From positions 62,001 to 126,000 of the forward strand of contig NZ_BOMM01000003.1 in NCBI RefSeq assembly GCF_016862195.1: a stretch of 64,000 bases of DNA, read 5' to 3'. This DNA is from Paractinoplanes ferrugineus. GTDB taxonomy: Bacteria; Actinomycetota; Actinomycetes; Mycobacteriales; Micromonosporaceae. The position numbers were made by a program, and so were the translations under genes. This document shows, piece after piece, positions 42,077-50,186 of this stretch. Numbering within the stretch: the stretch's first letter is position 1; every line of letters begins with the position of its first letter. Below the pieces are notes generated by a model. It saw nothing but the letters and a program-made list of their open reading frames with translations, was not told the DNA's origin and did not search any database.

Positions 42077-42214
42077 CGCCGCCCGAGTTGAGTCCGGGCG
42101 TGCGAGACGCGCCGGCACTCTCCTGACACAGTCGTCACGAGTCCTCCAGATGCCGAGAGCGTCGCAGAGCCTGTACGAACACTGCGCCCATCGAACATCC
42201 GGAGGACCACCGAC
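42077..42214 (+). promoter_or_regulatory. Probable attenuator region between leader and sulfite reductase
   Basis: GCCCG (42081-42085) and CGGGC (42095-42099) form a small hairpin just after the leader stop. The rest of the 138 bases contains GC-rich segments and the GGAGG ribosome site (42201-42205) of the next gene. A full fold was not computed. Confidence 0.45.
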
Positions 42215-43906
42215 ATGGTGTCCAGTAACACCCCAGCTACGCCGACCGCCCGCCCCCGCAAGGCGCGCGGCGAAGGCCAGTGGGCGCTCGGACACCGCGA
42301 GCCGCTCAACCCCAACGAGCGCAGCAAGAAGGACGACAACCCGCTCAACGTCCGGGCGCGCATCGAGAACATCTACGCGCACGGCGGCTTCGCCTCGATC
42401 GACCCGGCCGACCTGCGTGGCCGGTTCCGCTGGTGGGGTCTCTACACCCAGCGCAAGGCCGGGATCGACGGTGGCCGCACCGCGATCCTCGAGCCGGAGG
42501 AGCTCGAGGACGAGTACTTCATGCTGCGGGTGCGCATCGACGGCGGCGGCCTCAACCTGGCTCAGCTGCGCACGATCGCCGGCATCTCGACCGAGTTCGG
42601 CCGTGACTCGGCCGACCTCACCGACCGGCAGAACATCCAGCTGCACTGGATCCGGGTCGAGGACATGCCGGAGATCTGGAAGCGGCTGGAAGCGGTCGGC
42701 CTGCAGACCACCGAGGCGTGCGGTGACTGCCCCCGCGTCGTGCTCGGCTCGCCGGTCGCCGGCATCTCGACCGACGAGGTGCTCGACGGCACCCCGGCGA
42801 TCGACGAGATCATCAAGCGCTACGTCGGCGACCCCCGCTACTCGAACCTGCCGCGCAAGTTCAAGTCGCAGGTCTCCTGGTTGGCCGACGGGCCCTACGA
42901 GACGAACGACATCTCGTTCGTCGGCGTCGAGCACCCCGATCACGGCCCCGGCTTCGACCTCTGGATCGGCGGCGGGCTGTCCACCAACCCGCGGCTGGCC
43001 GAGCGGCTGGGTGTCTGGGTGCCGATCGGGGAGATCCCGGATGTCTGGGAGGGCGTCGTCGGTGTCTTCCGCGACTACGGCTACCGCCGGCTGCGGCACC
43101 GCGCCCGCCTGAAGTTCCTGCTCGCCGACTGGGGCGTGGCGAAGTTCCGGGAGATTCTGGAGAAGGAATACCTCGGCCGGGCGCTGCTCGACGGCCCGGC
43201 GCCGGAGCTGCCGGCCAAGCCGATCGACCACATCGGCGTGCACAAGCAGCGCGACGGCCGCAACTATGTCGGTGCCGCCCCGGTGGTCGGGCGTTCGTCC
43301 GGCACGCAGCTGTCGAAGCTGGCCGACCTCACCGAGGCCGCCGGGTCCGACCGGGTGCGGCTCACCGCGTACCAGAAGCTGCTTGTCCTTGATGTCGCCG
43401 AGGAGAACGTCGAGGGGCTGATCCGGGGGCTGCGTGAGATCGGCCTCGAGGCCCGGCCGTCGGCCTGGCGGCGCGGCACGATGGCCTGCACCGGCATCGA
43501 GTACTGCAAGCTCGCCATCGTCGAGACCAAGGCACGCGGTCAGGAGCTGGTCACGCGGCTCGAGGAGCGCCTGAAGGACTTCGACGCCGACATCTCGATC
43601 CACATCAACGGTTGTCCCAACGCCTGCGCCCGCACCCAGGTGGCCGACATCGGCCTCAAGGGCCAGCTCGTGATGAACTCGCGGGGCGAGCAGGTCGAGG
43701 GTTTCCAGGTGCACCTCGGCGGGGGCCTCGGCATGGCCCAGGGGCAGAGCTCCGGCTTCGGCCGCAAGGTGCGCGGCCTCAAGGCCACGGCGGAGGAGCT
43801 TCCGGAGTACGTGGAACGCGTCGCCCGCAACTACCTGGCCGGTCGCACCGACGGCGAGGCGTTCGCCAACTGGGTGATGCGGGCCGACGAGGAGCTCCTC
43901 AAATGA
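42215..43906 (+). CDS. sirA: Assimilatory sulfite reductase (ferredoxin type)
   Basis: A 563-residue siroheme/4Fe-4S enzyme that reduces sulfite to sulfide. Two half-repeats are visible (NIQLHWIRVEDMPEIWKRL; LTAYQKLLVLDVAEENV). The cluster/siroheme cysteines are in ACTGIEYCKLA and NGCPNACARTQ. Nitrite reductases share the fold; the neighbouring cysH and sirohydrochlorin chelatase favour sulfite. ATG 42215 has GGAGG nine bases upstream. Its stop overlaps the next start as ATGA. Confidence 0.93.
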   Translation: MVSSNTPATPTARPRKARGEGQWALGHREPLNPNERSKKDDNPLNVRARIENIYAHGGFASIDPADLRGRFRWWGLYTQRKAGIDGGRTAILEPEELEDEYFMLRVRIDGGGLNLAQLRTIAGISTEFGRDSADLTDRQNIQLHWIRVEDMPEIWKRLEAVGLQTTEACGDCPRVVLGSPVAGISTDEVLDGTPAIDEIIKRYVGDPRYSNLPRKFKSQVSWLADGPYETNDISFVGVEHPDHGPGFDLWIGGGLSTNPRLAERLGVWVPIGEIPDVWEGVVGVFRDYGYRRLRHRARLKFLLADWGVAKFREILEKEYLGRALLDGPAPELPAKPIDHIGVHKQRDGRNYVGAAPVVGRSSGTQLSKLADLTEAAGSDRVRLTAYQKLLVLDVAEENVEGLIRGLREIGLEARPSAWRRGTMACTGIEYCKLAIVETKARGQELVTRLEERLKDFDADISIHINGCPNACARTQVADIGLKGQLVMNSRGEQVEGFQVHLGGGLGMAQGQSSGFGRKVRGLKATAEELPEYVERVARNYLAGRTDGEAFANWVMRADEELLK

Positions 43907-44097
43907 GCGACGCCCGGTCCGCACCTCTCTACTGCCCCTACTGCGGTGAAGAGGACATCCGTCCCAACGAGGCATCGCATGGTGCGTGGGAGTGCCACTC
44001 CTGCGCGCGTGTCTTCACGGTCAAGTTCAACGGGTTGCTGGCTCTGCCGAATCCTTCAAAAGGCGGCATAGCGTCTGAAAAGGGAGTCAACCGATGA
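43903..44097 (+). CDS. Small zinc-ribbon-like protein of the sulfur operon
   Basis: A 64-residue protein with two CxxC pairs (LYCPYCGEED and WECHSCARVF), a typical single zinc ribbon or rubredoxin-like knuckle. It overlaps sulfite reductase by four bases (ATGA at 43903) and cysH by four bases (ATGA at 44094), so its synthesis is coupled to both. This strict placement suggests a helper for sulfite reductase or APS reductase, perhaps in metal or electron transfer. No function is known to me. Confidence 0.85.
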   Translation: MSDARSAPLYCPYCGEEDIRPNEASHGAWECHSCARVFTVKFNGLLALPNPSKGGIASEKGVNR

Positions 44098-44855
44098 CGG
44101 TCGTGGCCGCCACCTCACTCAATCTCGTCTCGCTCGGAGCGCCGGCTGTCGTCGAGGCCGGCCGGCGCTCGCCGGAAGAGCTCAAGGCACTCGCGCTCGA
44201 CGCCGCCGGCGCGCTCGAGGGGGCCCCCGCCGAGCAGATCGCGAAGTGGGCGACCGACACGTTCGGCGCGCGCTTCTGCGTGACCAGTTCGATGGCCGAC
44301 GCGGTGGTCGCGCACCTCTTCAGCCGGGTCTCGCCCGGCGTCGACGTGGTGTTCCTCGACACCGGCCTGCACTTCCCGGAGACGCTGAAGGTGCGCGACA
44401 CCGTCGCCGCGACCATGAACGTCAACGTGCGCTCGATCCGCCCCAACATGACGGTCGGCCAGCAGGACGGCGAGTTCGGTCCGCGGCTGTTCGCCCGCAG
44501 CCCCGACGAGTGCTGCTTCATGCGCAAGGTCGAGCCGCTCGAGCGGGCCCTGAGCGAGTACGACTCGTGGGCCACCGGCCTGCGCCGGGACGAGTCGCCG
44601 ACCCGCGCCAACACGCCGGTCGTCGCGTTCGACGCGAAGAAGGGCAAGGTCAAGGTCAACCCGATCGCGGCCTGGACCCAGGGCGACGTCGACCGCTACA
44701 TCAGCCGGTGGAACGTGCCGGTGAACGAGCTGTTCAAGAAGGGCTACGGGTCGATCGGCTGCTGGCCGTGCACCCGCCGCACCAAGGCCGGCGAGGACCC
44801 CCGGGCCGGCCGCTGGGCGATGTTCGAGAAGACCGAATGCGGCCTGCACGTCTGA
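44094..44855 (+). CDS. cysH: APS reductase (4Fe-4S type)
   Basis: A 253-residue reductase of the CysH family that turns adenylylsulfate into sulfite. Two cysteine pairs, C140/C141 (SPDECCFMRK) and C223/C226 (IGCWPCTRR), bind a 4Fe-4S cluster, which marks the APS-using form. The catalytic cysteine is C249 in the C-terminal ECGLHV. The P-loop-like TSSMADAVVAHL and LDTGLHFPETL segments are present. It feeds sulfite to the reductase encoded upstream. Confidence 0.93.
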   Translation: MTVVAATSLNLVSLGAPAVVEAGRRSPEELKALALDAAGALEGAPAEQIAKWATDTFGARFCVTSSMADAVVAHLFSRVSPGVDVVFLDTGLHFPETLKVRDTVAATMNVNVRSIRPNMTVGQQDGEFGPRLFARSPDECCFMRKVEPLERALSEYDSWATGLRRDESPTRANTPVVAFDAKKGKVKVNPIAAWTQGDVDRYISRWNVPVNELFKKGYGSIGCWPCTRRTKAGEDPRAGRWAMFEKTECGLHV

Positions 44856-45592
44856 CCGTCGTCCTGGTCGCCCACGGCAGCCGCGACCCACGGGCGGCCG
44901 CGGCGACCGAGGCGCTCACCCGCGCGGTGGGCCGGGCCCAGCCGTCGTGGGACGTGCGCGCCGCCTATCTCGACCACGCCGGGCCGCGCCCGCTCGACGT
45001 GCTCGCCGGCCTGGCCCCGGGGAGCCGGGCCGTCCTGGTGCCGCTGCTGCTGACCAAGGCCTACCACGGCCGGATCGACATCCCGGCGGTCGTCGAGGCG
45101 GCCGTGGATCTACCCGTTTCGGTGACCCTGGCCGAGGTGCTCGGCCCGCAGCCGGGCCCGCTGCCGCCGGGCTCGGCCCCGGTTCCGGCCGCCCTGCTCG
45201 ACGGCCTTGTCCAGCGGCTCCCGGCGGGGCGGTTCGACGCTGTCGTGCTCGCGGCGGCCGGCACCCGGAACTCAGCCGCGCGGGTGACGGTCGAGTGGGT
45301 GGCCGACGCTCTCAGCGCCCGTCTGGGGCTGCCGTGCGCGGTTGCCTACGCCTCGGCCGCCCCGCCTCTTCCGGGCGCCGCTGTGGATCTGCTGCGGGCC
45401 TCAGGCGCTCAGCGGGTCGCGATGGCCGCCTATTTCCTGGCTCCCGGCTTTCTCTACGACCTCGCGGCCGACTCGGCCCGCTCGGCCGGCGCGGTGGCGA
45501 TCGCCGAGCCGCTGACCGACGCACCCGACTTGGTAAGCCTGGTCACAGCGCGCGTCGCCGAGGTGGCCGCGCGGCCCGCAGCCGCCGCCTGA
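44837..45592 (+). CDS. Sirohydrochlorin ferrochelatase (CbiX/SirB family)
   Basis: A 251-residue two-repeat CbiX-type chelatase. Family motifs: VVLVAHGSRDPRA at the N-terminus with the metal-binding His, VPLLLTKAYHGRIDIP in the middle (second His), and AAYFLAPGFLYDL in the C-terminal half. It would insert iron into sirohydrochlorin to give siroheme for the sulfite reductase in the same operon. ATG 44837 lies 19 bases inside cysH. Confidence 0.88.
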   Translation: MRPARLTVVLVAHGSRDPRAAAATEALTRAVGRAQPSWDVRAAYLDHAGPRPLDVLAGLAPGSRAVLVPLLLTKAYHGRIDIPAVVEAAVDLPVSVTLAEVLGPQPGPLPPGSAPVPAALLDGLVQRLPAGRFDAVVLAAAGTRNSAARVTVEWVADALSARLGLPCAVAYASAAPPLPGAAVDLLRASGAQRVAMAAYFLAPGFLYDLAADSARSAGAVAIAEPLTDAPDLVSLVTARVAEVAARPAAAA

Positions 45593-45824
45593 GAGCAACC
45601 CGGCCCTCCATTGCGGAGAGTAACTGGATCATGTGGCACTGTACCGGTTCGGCAAGTCCACAGCGGAGCGTGATCGGCTTTACGCACGGCGCAATTTCGA
45701 GATCATTTCGCGAATCTCGACCGGACTCGCAGTGATCCAATTGGCGCTCTCCGGAACGGCGAGCACAACACTCATAAAGCTCTCAGGAATATGAGCCCAC
45801 CGTAATCGGGTCAGAACAGCAAGA
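45593..45824. other. Gene-free interval, lower GC
   Basis: No conserved open frame is seen between the chelatase stop and the whiB1 terminator. The segment is richer in AT than the genes around it (for example AATTTCGAGATCATTTCG). A small RNA or a regulatory region could lie here, but I see no specific motif. Confidence 0.4.
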
Positions 45825-45851
45825 CGCCCCGGTGCCGATCGGCCCGGGGCG
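45825..45851 (-). terminator. Terminator downstream of whiB1
   Basis: CGCCCCGG (45825-45832) pairs with CCGGGGCG (45844-45851), enclosing a palindromic GCCGATCGGC. On the minus strand CTTGCTGTTCTG follows. It ends the whiB1 transcript. Confidence 0.7.
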
Positions 45852-45875
45852 CAAATGCTCTTAGGGGGATTGGAT

Positions 45876-46130
45876 TCAGGCGGTAGGAGCGCCGACCCGG
45901 AGGCCGCCACGACGCTTGACTGCGCGCCGCTCATCTTCGCTCATCCCGCCCCAGACGCCGGCGTCCTGACCGGACTCGAGTGCCCACGAGAGGCATTCCT
46001 CGGTCACGGGGCACCGCCGGCACACGGCCTTGGCCTGCTCGACCTGCAGGAGCGCGGGGCCGGACGTCCCGATCGGGAAGAACAGCTCCGGGTCCTCGTC
46101 GCGGCAGATCGCATCGTGACGCCAGTCCAT
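45876..46130 (-). CDS. whiB1: WhiB1-type transcriptional regulator
   Basis: An 84-residue protein starting MDWRHDAICRDEDPELFFP. The cluster ligands C9, C37, C40 and C46 sit at the same positions as in mycobacterial WhiB1, and GVWGGMSEDERRAVKRR follows. WhiB1 proteins bind a NO-sensitive 4Fe-4S cluster and the primary sigma factor. AAGGAG lies 11 bases before ATG 46130. The gene is preceded by a long AT-rich leader with a CRP-like site. Confidence 0.95.
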   Translation of the reverse strand: MDWRHDAICRDEDPELFFPIGTSGPALLQVEQAKAVCRRCPVTEECLSWALESGQDAGVWGGMSEDERRAVKRRGGLRVGAPTA

Positions 46131-46558
46131 GGCGGCAACACTCCTTGTTTCGGATGGGGTAATGAATCGCGTACTGGTATTACCTATGCGTGCGCGTCGA
46201 CGTCGGTCGGGCGGGACCCGATGAGAGCGCCTCTGCGGCAGCAAGCCTTATTGGTGTTGCTTGGTGCTGTTCGGCGCCTCTGGATTAGGAACGCGCACAA
46301 GCAGCAACCGGTTACTTCTTATCGCTTGTGAATGCTTTCACGAACTCCTGCGATGTCAAGGGTAGCGGCGGAAATTTCTCCACCCGGGTGAGCTGCCTCA
46401 CGACCCTTTGTCCGGTTCTGTCCCGTAGAACCAGGACCGGTTGACGAACGCTCCTATCAATGTAGTACGGTCCCGGCCCCGTCGCCGCTCTTTTGACCGT
46501 ATTTCTGTAACGGATCGTGATCGTGTACCCGAGACTGGACGGTTAACACGTCCGGCGC
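46131..46558 (-). promoter_or_regulatory. Long whiB1 upstream region (428 bases)
   Basis: No gene is supported in this interval; an open frame at 46441-46671 has no conserved features. AT content is raised. It holds a CRP-like palindrome at 46327-46342. TTGACG-like boxes occur near 46442 and 46493 on the plus strand; whether they are used is unknown. The interval should contain the whiB1 promoter. Confidence 0.5.
46327..46342. promoter_or_regulatory. CRP/Cmr-like binding site
   Basis: TGTGA-N6-TCACG, nine of ten consensus bases of TGTGA-N6-TCACA. It lies about 200 bases upstream of whiB1. The whiB1 promoter of M. tuberculosis is known to be controlled by the CRP homologue Rv3676, which makes the site plausible. 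Confidence 0.5.
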
Positions 46559-47509
46559 TCAGCAGATCACGCGCAGTGCCTCCGGAACGGACACGAAGTG
46601 CACCTTCTGCCGCTCCCCGAGGTAGTCACCGTCCAGTTGGAACGCCTGGGGCCGATTCGCCACCACGGTGAACTCGTCCTGGTCGGGAAGGTGCAGCGTC
46701 TGCTTGCCGTGCGGGCCGCCCTTGCGGGTCGTCAACTGTGCCAAAGTTCGTGTGGTGCTTGTCACGGCCAGGCGGCGCAGGGCGAACACGTCAAGTCCAC
46801 GATCGAAGGACGCCCCCGGGCTCGGGTTGACCGGCCGGTCACCCAGATAGGTCCAGGGCGCGGTGTTCTGCACGATCACCGTGCCGAGATCGGCCTCGGC
46901 CGGCTCGCCCGGGCGCTCGATCGAGATCGGTGGGGTCTTGCGGTCGTCGTTGACCAGGAACTGGCCGACGATCGAACGGAAATAGAGAGACGGCGTCGAC
47001 TTGCGGCCACGGAGCCGGGCCTGCTCGACCCGGCGCACCACAGCCGCGTCCAGGCCGAGACCGGCGGCGAACGTGAAGTAGCGATCGTCGGCGCGGCCGA
47101 GGCCGATCACCCGGTGCCGGCCCTCGCGGAGGGCCTCGAGGATCATGCTGGTGCCGTCGACCCAATCGCGGGGCAGGCCGAGGGCGCGGGCGAAGACGTT
47201 CGTCGATCCGCCCGGAACCACGGCGAGGGCGGGGAGCGCATGCGCGCGAGGACCGGAGATGCCGTCCAGGGCGGCATGCGCGGTCATCAATCCGTTGACC
47301 GCCTCGTTGACGGTGCCGTCACCGCCGAGGGTCACCACCAGATCGACCCCGCTCTCCGCGGCGGCCCGCGCCAGGGTCGCCGCGTGGCCACGGCGGGTGG
47401 TGTATTCGACGGTCAGACTGACCGCGCTGCGCAGGGCCCGGACCAGCACGTCACGGCTGCGCTCGCTGGTGGTGGTGGCCTTGGGGTTAACCACCAGTAA
47501 CGCTCGCAT
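46559..47509 (-). CDS. Diacylglycerol/lipid kinase family protein
   Basis: A 316-residue DAGK-type lipid kinase. The nucleotide motif VVTLGGDGTVNEAVNGL and the VVPGGSTNVFARALGLP loop are intact, and the C-terminal sandwich includes QAFQLDGDYLGERQKVHFVSVPEAL. Actinobacterial members phosphorylate lipids such as diacylglycerol or act on phosphatidylinositol-related substrates; the substrate here is unknown. ATG 47509 starts MRALLVVNPKATT. It is upstream of whiB1 on the same strand. Confidence 0.88.
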   Translation of the reverse strand: MRALLVVNPKATTTSERSRDVLVRALRSAVSLTVEYTTRRGHAATLARAAAESGVDLVVTLGGDGTVNEAVNGLMTAHAALDGISGPRAHALPALAVVPGGSTNVFARALGLPRDWVDGTSMILEALREGRHRVIGLGRADDRYFTFAAGLGLDAAVVRRVEQARLRGRKSTPSLYFRSIVGQFLVNDDRKTPPISIERPGEPAEADLGTVIVQNTAPWTYLGDRPVNPSPGASFDRGLDVFALRRLAVTSTTRTLAQLTTRKGGPHGKQTLHLPDQDEFTVVANRPQAFQLDGDYLGERQKVHFVSVPEALRVIC

Positions 47510-47561
47510 GGGCGGCACTGTACCTGGACGGACGCTGAAAGACTGTCGGTATGGTGCACGG

Positions 47562-47957
47562 GTGACCGGTGAGAAAGCTGTCGTTGACAACCCCCAAAGT
47601 CTGGTATTGGCGGTGTGGCTGCTCTACCTGGAGTGCGTAGGGCTGGCGGCGGTCACGGCGTACCTCATCTATCGCGATCTGACCGCCGACTCGCTCGCGG
47701 TGGGGGTCGCGATCTCGCTGACCGTGATGGCCGCCCTGGCGGCCGTCGTCGTGTTCTTTCTCGCCCGGTCGCTGGGCCGCCGACAGAAGGGCGCCCGCGG
47801 TCCCGCCATCGTCGTGCAGCTCTTCGTGATCGCGTCCGGCGGCTTCCAGGTGCAGGTCGGCCCGCTCTGGCTCGGGTTGATCCTGCTGGTTACGGGCGCG
47901 GTGACGGGGGTACTCATTGTCGTTCCGCCGAGTACCAGAGCGCTTGGCGTCGATTAA
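47562..47957 (+). CDS. Four-helix membrane protein
   Basis: A 131-residue protein with about four transmembrane helices (SLVLAVWLLYLECVGLAAV, AVGVAISLTVMAALAAVVVF, AIVVQLFVIASGGFQVQV, LILLVTGAVTGVLIVV). No catalytic motif. GTG 47562 has only a weak ribosome site and is divergent from the lipid kinase gene. Function unknown. Confidence 0.75.
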   Translation: MTGEKAVVDNPQSLVLAVWLLYLECVGLAAVTAYLIYRDLTADSLAVGVAISLTVMAALAAVVVFFLARSLGRRQKGARGPAIVVQLFVIASGGFQVQVGPLWLGLILLVTGAVTGVLIVVPPSTRALGVD

Positions 47958-47995
47958 TGACTCTCGAACCGTTGGTCAGGGCCTACCCTGTGTAG

Positions 47996-48718
47996 GTGAC
48001 CGGATCTACGGTGCGTCCGCCCGCCTATCAGGTGCTGGCTGACGAGTTGCGGGCGGATATCACCTCGGGGCGGCTCCAGCCCGGCGAACGACTGCCACCC
48101 GAGCCGGAACTGTGCATCAAGACAGGGGTCAGCCGCAGCACGGTGCGCGAGGCGCTCCGACTGCTGGCCAGCCAGCATCTGATCATCACCACGCGGGGTG
48201 TCACCGGGGGCAGCTTCGTCTCGCACCCGGATGCCGAACAGCTGGCCGCCGGGCTCGCCACCGGCTTCACGCTGCTCACCAACTCCACCGGCGTCGGCCT
48301 CGCCGACCTGCTCGAACTGCGGCGCGCCCTCGAGGTGCCGGCCGCCGGGCTGGCCGCGCTGCGCCGCGACGACGGCCACCTTTTCGAGATCCGCGGTGCG
48401 CTCTTCGACCCCGTGCTCGACGACCTCGACACGATGCTCGCCGCGCACGCCGCGTTCCACATGGCAGTGGCCAAGGCCACCGTCAATCCGCTCTTCGAGC
48501 TGGTGGTGCGGCCGCTCTACTACGCGTCGTACGGCGAGCAGGTCACCGCCAACCTGCCGGAGAACTACTGGCAGCACATCGACACCGACCACCAGCAGTT
48601 GCTCGAATGCCTGGTCAGCCGGGATGCGGAGGCCGCCCGCCGGGCCGCCACCGAGCATCTCGACTACATCGTGCGCGCGACGCAGCCGGTCGACGTCACC
48701 CCTCGGTACGCCGGGTAA
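47996..48718 (+). CDS. FadR-type GntR regulator with FCD domain
   Basis: A 240-residue repressor: winged helix 10-75 (LADELRADITSGRLQPGERLP and VSRSTVREALRLLASQ), then an all-helical FCD domain (about 95-225) with ELRRALEVPAAGLAA and the metal-binding HAAFHMAVAKATVNP plus DTDHQQLLECL and TEHLDYI. FCD regulators bind small acids. The GTG at 47996 starts MTGSTVRPPAY. Its last 23 bases overlap the convergent anti-sigma gene. Confidence 0.9.
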   Translation: MTGSTVRPPAYQVLADELRADITSGRLQPGERLPPEPELCIKTGVSRSTVREALRLLASQHLIITTRGVTGGSFVSHPDAEQLAAGLATGFTLLTNSTGVGLADLLELRRALEVPAAGLAALRRDDGHLFEIRGALFDPVLDDLDTMLAAHAAFHMAVAKATVNPLFELVVRPLYYASYGEQVTANLPENYWQHIDTDHQQLLECLVSRDAEAARRAATEHLDYIVRATQPVDVTPRYAG

Positions 48719-49106
48719 GAAGCCGGATCGTCGCGTGCTTGCCGCTCGCCTCGGCCGACGCCGAGGTGGTCAACGCGGTGAGAACCTTCCACGCGAAGGA
48801 CGACTCGGCGGGCAGTTTGGCGCCGCGCACCGTCGTCACACTCACCTCGACGGCCAGCGCGTCGTCGGTCACCGCGAAGCGGCAGTCCAACTCGGCGCCC
48901 CGGGTCGCGATCGCAAGCAGCATCGCGCACGCCTCGTCGACGGCGATGCGAAGATCCTCGATCTCGTCGAGGGCGAAGTGCAGCCGGGCGGCCAGCCCGG
49001 CCGTCGCCGTGCGGAGCACACCCAGATAGCCGCCGTCAGCGGGCACAGTCAGCAGGACGACGTCGTCGCCGAGTGACTGGTCCGGCTCTTGCTGCGTCAG
49101 AATCAC
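48696..49106 (-). CDS. RsbW-like anti-sigma regulatory ATPase
   Basis: A 136-residue HATPase_c protein of the anti-sigma kinase type (LAARLHFALDEIEDLRIAVDEAC, with ALAVEVSVTT in the middle). The classical G1/G2 boxes are degenerate, so kinase activity is uncertain. GTG 49106 is chosen because GGGAGG lies nine bases upstream; ATG 49115 would have no spacer. It overlaps the GntR regulator 3' end by 23 bases. Confidence 0.8.
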   Translation of the reverse strand: MILTQQEPDQSLGDDVVLLTVPADGGYLGVLRTATAGLAARLHFALDEIEDLRIAVDEACAMLLAIATRGAELDCRFAVTDDALAVEVSVTTVRGAKLPAESSFAWKVLTALTTSASAEASGKHATIRLLTRRTEG

Positions 49107-49192
49107 CGTAAGCATCCTCCCAACGGAGGAGAGCCTATCTGCTGGCCGGGCGAGTAGGGGAGGCCCGTTCGTCCTTGGCCCCGGATACGGTA

Positions 49193-49224
49193 CGGCCGGC
49201 CCGCCCCGAGGGGTGGGCCGGCCG
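49193..49224 (-). terminator. sodN terminator hairpin
   Basis: CGGCCGGCCC (49193-49202) pairs with GGGCCGGCCG (49215-49224), and CCCC/GGGG extend the stem inside. It lies just after the sodN stop on the minus strand. Confidence 0.8.
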
Positions 49225-49231
49225 CAACGAA

Positions 49232-49636
49232 TCAGGCCTGCTTCGTCTCCCAGAAGATCTTGGAGATCTCCTCGATCTTGGCGAGCAGCTGCTCGGCCAC
49301 CGCCGGGTCCACCGAGCCCTTGGCGCCGGACGCGCCGGCGAGCTTGGTGGCCTCGTTGAAGAGCTGGTGCAGGTTCGGGTACTTCTCGAAGTGCGGGGCC
49401 TTGAAGTAGTCCGTCCACAGCACCCACAGGTGGTGCTTGACCAGTTCGGCCCGCTGCTCCTTGATCAGGATGGCGCGAGTACGGAACTCGGGGTCGGTGT
49501 TCGCCTGGTACTTCTCGGCGATCGCCTTAACCGACTCCGCCTCGATCCGGGCCTGGGCCGGGTCGTAGACGCCACAGGGCAGATCGCAGTGGGCGCTTAC
49601 CACGGTCCGCGGCGTGAGGAAGTGCGGAAGTCGCAT
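49232..49636 (-). CDS. sodN: Nickel superoxide dismutase
   Basis: A 134-residue Ni-SOD precursor. Residues 1-15 (MRLPHFLTPRTVVSA) are the leader removed to expose His16, which with Cys17 and Cys21 makes the nickel hook HCDLPCGVYDP. The remaining four-helix bundle is standard, with HHLWVLWTDYFKAPHFEKYP. GGAGGAG stands five bases before the ATG. It is divergent from its protease gene sodX. Confidence 0.96.
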   Translation of the reverse strand: MRLPHFLTPRTVVSAHCDLPCGVYDPAQARIEAESVKAIAEKYQANTDPEFRTRAILIKEQRAELVKHHLWVLWTDYFKAPHFEKYPNLHQLFNEATKLAGASGAKGSVDPAVAEQLLAKIEEISKIFWETKQA

Positions 49637-49722
49637 GAGGACTCCTCCATACGGGTTTGCGATGATCCGTTCTTGACCCTACCCCTTACACCTCGCCCGT
49701 AACGCGACGGAGGACTACTGCC

Positions 49723-50031
49723 TTGAGATGGCAACTGCCACTGTTCGCGGTTCTGGTGCACGGGCCGTCGATGGTGCCCACCCTGCGGTCCGGCGACGCG
49801 TTGCTGGTGCGGCGCGGGGGCCGGGTGCGAGCCGGGCACATCGTCGTGGCGCGCTTCCGCACGCGTCCTGACCTGCTGGTTGTCAAGCGAGCCATCCGCG
49901 AGCAGGACGGCGGCTGGTGGATTCAGGGTGACAATCAGCTGATCGAGGACGACTCCCGCAGGTACGGGGTGGCAGATGTCATCGGCCGAGGCGTAATTCG
50001 CTACTACCCGCGGGTAGGTCGGCTAAGTTAG
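49723..50031 (+). CDS. sodX: Nickel-SOD maturation protease
   Basis: A 102-residue S24/S26-type peptidase. Ser16 (HGPSMVPTLRSGD) and Lys55 (LLVVKRAI) form the catalytic dyad, and GDNQLIEDDSRRYG follows as in signal peptidase I. Its genetic partner sodN supports the role of cleaving the Ni-SOD leader. TTG at 49723 is the start, with GGAGG ten bases upstream; the 86-base gap to sodN should hold both promoters. Confidence 0.92.
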   Translation: MRWQLPLFAVLVHGPSMVPTLRSGDALLVRRGGRVRAGHIVVARFRTRPDLLVVKRAIREQDGGWWIQGDNQLIEDDSRRYGVADVIGRGVIRYYPRVGRLS

Positions 50032-50186
50032 GGTTCGAGAACCGCAGCGCCCACCCGCATACCCGCATCTGGCGCCGTGGTTGCTCACCCCGGGTGATCC
50101 CCGCATCGCACCGCCGCTCGGCGCCCATTCGCGACCGAGGCTTGAGCCGGTGCACCGTGTCAATGCCGATGCCGTGTGGAGTCACC

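Noticed and set aside
45876..46244. A longer WhiB1 start at 46244
   Set aside because: Conserved WhiB1 proteins begin MDWRH; the extension is unrelated leader sequence.
46441..46671. A 76-codon plus-strand frame in the whiB1 leader
   Set aside because: Arg/Pro/Ser-rich without a ribosome site and overlapping the lipid kinase 3' end.
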